The notes below the pieces were generated by a model. The model worked only from the letters and a program-made list of their open reading frames with translations, was not told where the DNA came from and did no database searches. Positions 59,384-64,000 of a stretch of DNA of 64,000 bases are shown in pieces. A program made the translations under genes and the position numbers. Each line of letters opens with the position of its first letter. Positions within the stretch are counted from its first letter, which is position 1. Source of the DNA: Dreissena polymorpha (lineage: Eukaryota > Mollusca > Bivalvia > Myida > Dreissenidae); assembly GCF_020536995.1 (NCBI RefSeq), contig NC_068357.1:62627221-62691220 (forward strand), given 5' to 3'.

Positions 59384-60540
59384 AAAAAGCCCATTTTTGA
59401 ACAAGATTGTGCACAAGTAACTTAAATTTGCAATATTATAGAACTTAATATTATTGTTATGCATCCCATATTAATTATGATTTTTTAATAATTTTATGAA
59501 AGTTGAAATATTATTTAGTAATATTTTTTTATATAAATTTAAAATGTTATTTAGTTTTAATTTAAAAGTAATAAAGTTATAATTTGTTGTGTGTTAGTAA
59601 AGATAAATGAAGCCAAATTTTACATAATATTGTTAAATCATACCCAGTCATCTTAACTTTAGGCCATTAGCTTTAAGCAAACAACAAACAGCTTATGTTA
59701 CATAATATAATGATAATACCCAAACATCCTAAATCTAAATTGTCACTTTTATATTCTTAAATTGATATTCTTGATTGTTCTTGATTGCTAAATAAATGTA
59801 AAGCCCTTCATTGTGGTCTAGACACATGGAGGAAATTTGGTATTTAAGCACATGCAAGGTCACTTAGCAGCAAAAGAAATGTAGCTGTTAAAATAAATTG
59901 TGACAACTGCTGTGTTCGTTTCCTCTTCAGGTAAGACATTTTATTTAATCGTATTTTTGTTTGAGATATAATCACATTTTTACTATTCTTTTGAGGTTAA
60001 ATGATTACTTTTCTATTTGGCAATTTAAGAGTTATGTAAATTAATTTGAAAGTTAAATTTAAAGTAATAATTGAATATGTTACACTATTACTGTTCATTA
60101 ATGTAACTCTTTTTATATAAATGCTTGCTATGTTATTAAAAGATCATTTTGACTAATTACTTGTATGGCACATTAGCTATACAGTAATTTTACTATTTGC
60201 ATATCAAAATATCACTTGTATAAAATATATTCATGTAAACATCAGAAAAAATGTTGTGTATGCAAATAATTGTACCTGTAATGTAATTAGTAAGAAACTT
60301 AACACATCAGATATAAATGTTTTTATAAAGTTACTTCTCACAGCAAAGTAAGTTCTCACCATTTTAAGCTAATTTTCGCCAATTATAGATTAAATATGAG
60401 AAATGTTTAATGATTAGAATTTTAATATGTTTTTGATGATTCTGTTGTATTTGTTATATAAAAAAGAAATGTAGCTGTTAAACCATCCCCCATGCCCCCA
60501 AAAATATATTTTGTGTTCCATTTTATTCTTAACAACAAAC
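59384..60540. other. Intergenic AT-rich DNA, nothing recognised
   Basis: No gene or clear repeat seen. Confidence 0.5.
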
Positions 60541-60544
60541 ATCA

Positions 60545-61890
60545 CAGCACCCTGTGTGCAACTGTGGTTGTGTGACTGTGTGACCATGATTGTGTGACAG
60601 TGCCTGTGTGTCCATGGTAGTGTGACTGTGCGACAGTGCCTGTGTGACAGTGGTTGTGTGACTGTGCCTGTGTGACTGCCTCTGTGACTGTGCCTTCATG
60701 GTTGTGTGAGTATGCCTGTGTGTGGTTGTGTGAAAGTGCCTGTGTGACTGTGTGACCATGATTGTGTGACGGTGCCTGTGTGTCCATGGTTGTGTGACTG
60801 TGCCTGTGTGACAGTGCCTGTGTGACAGTGGTTGTGTGACTGTGTGACAGTGGTTGTGTGACTGTGCCTGTGAGACTGCCTCTGTGTCTGTGCGACTGTG
60901 CCTTCATGGTTGTGTGAGTATGCCTGTGTGTGGTTGTGTGACAGTGGTTGTTTGACTGCCTGTGTGGCAGTGCCTGTGTGACGGTGGTTGTGTGACTCTG
61001 CCTGTGTAATGGTGATTGTGTGACTCTGTTCGGTGCCTGTGTGACTGTGTCTGTGTGCCTTCATGGTTGTGTGAGAATGCCTGTGGAACCGTGGTTGTGT
61101 GACTGTGACTGTGTAACCGTGGTTGTGTGTGTGTGCGTGTGTGACCATGGTGTTGTGACTGTGATTGTGATGTCTGTGTAACCATGCTTGTGTGACCATG
61201 GTTGTGATGCTGTGTCTGTGTAACCTTGCCTGTGTGACCCTGCCTGTGTGAACGTGGTTGTGATGCTGTGTCTGTGTTACCATGCCTGTGTGACTGTGGT
61301 TGTGATGCTGTCTCTGTGTAACAGTGCCTGTGTGACCCATGGTTGTGACCGTGGTTGTGATGCTGTAACTGTGTGACCCTGCCTGAGTAACCGTGGTTGT
61401 GATGCTGTGTCTGTGTAACCGTGCCTGTGTGACCGTGGTTGTGATGCTGTGACTGTGTAAGCGTGGCTGTGTGACCCTGCCTGTGTAACCGTGGTCGTGA
61501 TGCTGTGTCTGTGTAACAGTGCGTGTGTGACCGATGGTTGTGATGCTGTGGCTGTGTAAACCTGCCTGTGTGACCGTGGTGGTGACACGGAGGCTCTGTA
61601 AACGTGCCTGTGTGACCGTGGTTGTGATTCTGTGTCTGTGCAACCGTGTCTGTGTTACCGTTGCTGTGTGACCGTGGTTGTCTGACAGTGCATGTGTGAC
61701 TGTGGTTGTGTTTCTGTACCTGTGTGACTGTGTCTTTGAGATCATGGTTGTTTGATCATGCCCGTGTCACCGTGGTTGTTTGACCATGCCTGTGTGACTG
61801 TGCCTGTTTGACCATGCCTGTGTGACCATGCCTGTATGACCGTGGTTGTTTGACCATGCCTGTGTGACAGTGCCTGTGTGACAGTGCTTG
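60545..61890. repeat. Minisatellite of 14-bp period with 42-bp higher-order units
   Basis: Basic unit like GTGACTGTGCCTGT; in 61190-61640 the order is three unit types making 42 bp (GTTGTGATGCTGTG plus two others). A minus frame of 349 codons (60696-61745) runs through it, but all three minus frames are open because the 14-bp unit lacks stop words. I read this as non-coding. Confidence 0.9.
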
Positions 61891-61891
61891 T

Positions 61892-61975
61892 AAGTGAATG
61901 AGTGTGCTCTACCAACTGAGCAGTGGAGCTTCTACAGACCGGTGCTCTACCAACTGAGCTAATGAGGCTTCTGTA
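61892..61975 (-). repeat. Two tandem tRNA 5'-half-like fragments
   Basis: On the minus strand CTCAGTTGGTAGAGCAC occurs twice (61898-61914 and 61944-61960), each preceded by a 'AGCTCC'- or 'AGCCTC'-like head. This is the D-arm and A-box region of tRNAs such as Lys or Arg types. No T-arm B box follows, so these are fragments. Confidence 0.7.
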
Positions 61976-62159
61976 GAGTGTTGTTGGAAACATTTATTTA
62001 TCTTTAACATTTATATCTCATTAATTTAACAGTTAATCCCCATGAGTTGCACACTGTGATGTTTGTATATACACGTATATAATGGTTTGTGTGGAGTCCA
62101 TTGTGGTATGTCAGGCAAGTGTTGTTTTGTCAAAGTATGAATAAATCTGAAGTTTTGGC

Positions 62160-62550
62160 AATTAAAGCAATTTGACCTTGAGAGTCATTCAAAGGCATGT
62201 TATTCAAAGTTAAAAAGGGCCATAATTCCGTTAAAAAGCAAACCATAATTATGCAACTTGCCTTGTACAGACCCTGACTATAGTTAGCGAGTTTTCCAAG
62301 TCTGAAAGCAATAGCTTTAGGAGTAAAATGGACCAAAACACAAAACTTAACCAAATGTTCGATTATCATACTTAAGTATAAAAAGGGGCCATAATTCTTT
62401 CAAAATGCCAGTTAGAGTTACATAATACTTATGATAGTAAGTGTTGCAAGTATGAAAGCAATAGCTTTGCTACTTTAGGAATAAAGTGAACCTAAACAAA
62501 AAACTTAACCAAATTTTCAATTTTCTAAGTATAAAAAGGGAACTTAACTC
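62160..62550. repeat. Diverged tandem repeat of about 165 bp
   Basis: 'AAAAAGGGCCATAATTC', 'AAGTATGAAAGCAATAGCTTT' and 'CAAAACTTAACCAAAT' recur in order two to three times. Runs into ACAAGAGCTGTCAGAGGACA (62554), the complement of a CTTGT end. Confidence 0.7.
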
Positions 62551-62900
62551 TTAAACAAGAGCTGTCAGAGGACAACGCGCTCGACTATTCGAGTGCTTGA
62601 CAGTATAACGTAAGCCATCATGGGTAAATTGTTCATATTCAAAAATTTATAAGACAATCTTTCAAAAATAAAAAAATGAAACAAAAAATGTTTTTTTTTT
62701 AGGGGGGCTGAGAGGGGGGTATAATGTGTCGTGTGGTCATTTATTAGACGATCTTTCAAAAATAAAAATAAATATAAAAAAAAATAAAAAATTGGTGGGG
62801 GGGGGTAGGGTTGGGTTGAGAGGGGGGTATAATGTGGGGTGGTGTCATTTATTAGATGATCTTTCCAAAATTAAAAAAAAAAACGGAAAGATAAAAAAAA
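62550..62900 (-). mobile_element. Hairpin-led repeat remnant with 110-120-bp tandem units
   Basis: ACAAGAGCTGTCAGAGGACA at one end. Three units with 'CATTTATTAGACGATCTTTC', a poly(A) stretch and a G-rich 'GAGAGGGGGGTATAATGTG' (about 62620, 62740, 62840). Confidence 0.6.
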
Positions 62901-62902
62901 CA

Positions 62903-63172
62903 AGTGCTGTCATCATAGGATGACAAATGCCCCCTATAAGCGCTTTGATAGAAGTTATTGAAATGCACTAAATGACCCCGTGACCTAGCTTTTGACCCGG
63001 CATGACCCATATTCGAACTTGACCTAGATAATGTCTAGATGCAACTTCTGACCAAGTTTGGTAAAGATCGAATGACAATTGCTTGACTTATTGACAGAAA
63101 CTAATCCGGATGGACTGACTGACTAACCTAGCAAACTTACTAACTAACTAACTGATGGTGCGATTTTAATAT
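62903..63172 (-). mobile_element. Hairpin-led repeat end, related to 55185-55468
   Basis: ACAAGTGCTGTCATCATAGG and 'GCCCCCTATAAGCGCTTTGA' match 55185-55225. The 5' part with its stem-loop is missing; the segmental duplication copy B follows directly. Confidence 0.6.
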
Positions 63173-64000
63173 ATAAACATGTTTTGCAGTTACTGTATCT
63201 GAAATATTAATGCTAATATCAGAGTTTGTTACTAACATTTGGTGAAAATCATTGAAGAAAAAAAATTAAACAAGAGTTTTGTTAATACATTTATGAAGAA
63301 CTGTTTATGCATTAATACCTTGTGATCTTAGATTATATGTGTTTGAAATTTTTATTTTACTGTTGGTAACTTTCAGAAATAGAAGTAAACCTCGGGTTTG
63401 TTATATATAAAGAAAACAAAAATTATGTATGTGTTATTTTTATATATCCCCATTTGTTTGTAATATATTAATATACAATCCACTCACTATATAAACAAAT
63501 GAAAAAATAAGTATAATTTGAAAGCTTTAAGGAAACAGTTATATACTTTTTGAAAATAACAATGTGTTCTTCCAGGTCATTTGCCATATGCAAATGTGCC
63601 CAGCATTTCAAACAAACACAAAGCATGATCATGGCTGAAAAACTCAGCTGTTCCTGATTTCTACACTAATGTTATTTATGTATTCTCTCGTTTAATACTT
63701 GAGAAATCATATGCTTTTGAATAACTGGCTCACCTTTAATATCAAATACAGAAATTGGCGCATTGGCTCATTCAAAGTATTGGCTTAAATAACTTTCATA
63801 CAAGACCACCAATGCTAATTTCCTCACTGTCAAACAATTGTGCTTTTAGTTTGACATTTCACTTTATCCCATTGAAATCATTCATGATGCATACACAATT
63901 TAAATAAGCAGACAAATTGAATTGAAGTTCTTGCTGCATAAACAATTAAAGTATAAAGCAGATTAATTAAATTGCAGTTCTTGCTGCATATACAGTACAT
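63173..64000. repeat. Segmental duplication, copy B (uninterrupted)
   Basis: Collinear with 50609-53820 minus its two insertions, continuing into the 47-bp satellite at the window edge. Holds the empty target sites of the hAT-like element (about 63510) and of the hairpin-led repeat (about 63675). Confidence 0.9.

Noticed and set aside
60529-61745. Long minus-strand frames rich in His, Thr and Gln (up to 349 codons)
   Set aside because: They lie wholly inside a 14-bp minisatellite whose unit has no stop words in any minus frame, and all frames are open at once.
61742-61993. Frame containing SSVGRAPVC-like text
   Set aside because: That peptide is the usual false translation of tRNA D-arm sequence; two tRNA-like fragments are present there.
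1-64000. LTR elements, retroviral-type or Polinton-like elements, LINE reverse transcriptase
   Set aside because: No protein motif or paired long terminal repeats of these types were seen; all mobile DNA recognised here is non-autonomous.

Overview
This is eukaryotic, AT-rich, intron- and repeat-dominated DNA. The repeats (hairpin-led elements with long 'GTCCGTCCGTC' and 'AGGTCAAAGGTCA' stretches, palindromic MITEs, tRNA-derived SINEs) resemble those I associate with bivalve molluscs, and a dreissenid-type mussel is my best guess. That assignment rests on repeat style and on the invertebrate form of the one gene found. No bacterial, viral or LTR-type coding sequence was seen.

The only protein-coding gene I can defend is the 3' part of an estrogen-related receptor (ERR, nuclear receptor NR3B family) on the + strand. 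Six exons between 21213 and 41492 join in frame with canonical GT/AG junctions. They encode the second zinc finger, the C-terminal extension of the DNA-binding domain, a short hinge and the complete ligand-binding domain, ending in the AF-2 helix. The N-terminus and first zinc finger were not found and are probably upstream of the window.

Layout: 1-21212 is non-coding and holds a tRNA-containing TIR element, degenerate kilobase duplications (5-10.65 kb), hairpin-led repeats, a foldback MITE and a possible small two-exon transcript (16.3-17.4 kb). 21213-41492 is the ERR gene; its introns hold SINEs, MITEs, a second tRNA-containing element and a three-level nested insertion (31190-33256). 41493-64000 is 3' flank and intergenic DNA. 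It holds more hairpin-led repeats, a segmental duplication (50609-53820 versus 63173-64000) whose second copy shows empty sites for two insertions, two hAT-like elements with 8-bp duplications, a third tRNA-containing element and a 1.35-kb minisatellite of 14-bp period.

The most striking observation is that two unrelated processes have multiplied 5' splice sites of the ERR gene. A 22-unit minisatellite (39230-40373) repeats the last 46 bases of a ligand-binding-domain exon together with its splice donor. Separately, a SINE inserted 8 bases after the zinc-finger exon (21338-21553) duplicated that exon's last four bases and donor in its target-site duplication. By translation, use of any displaced donor would truncate the receptor, before AF-2 in one case and just after the zinc finger in the other.
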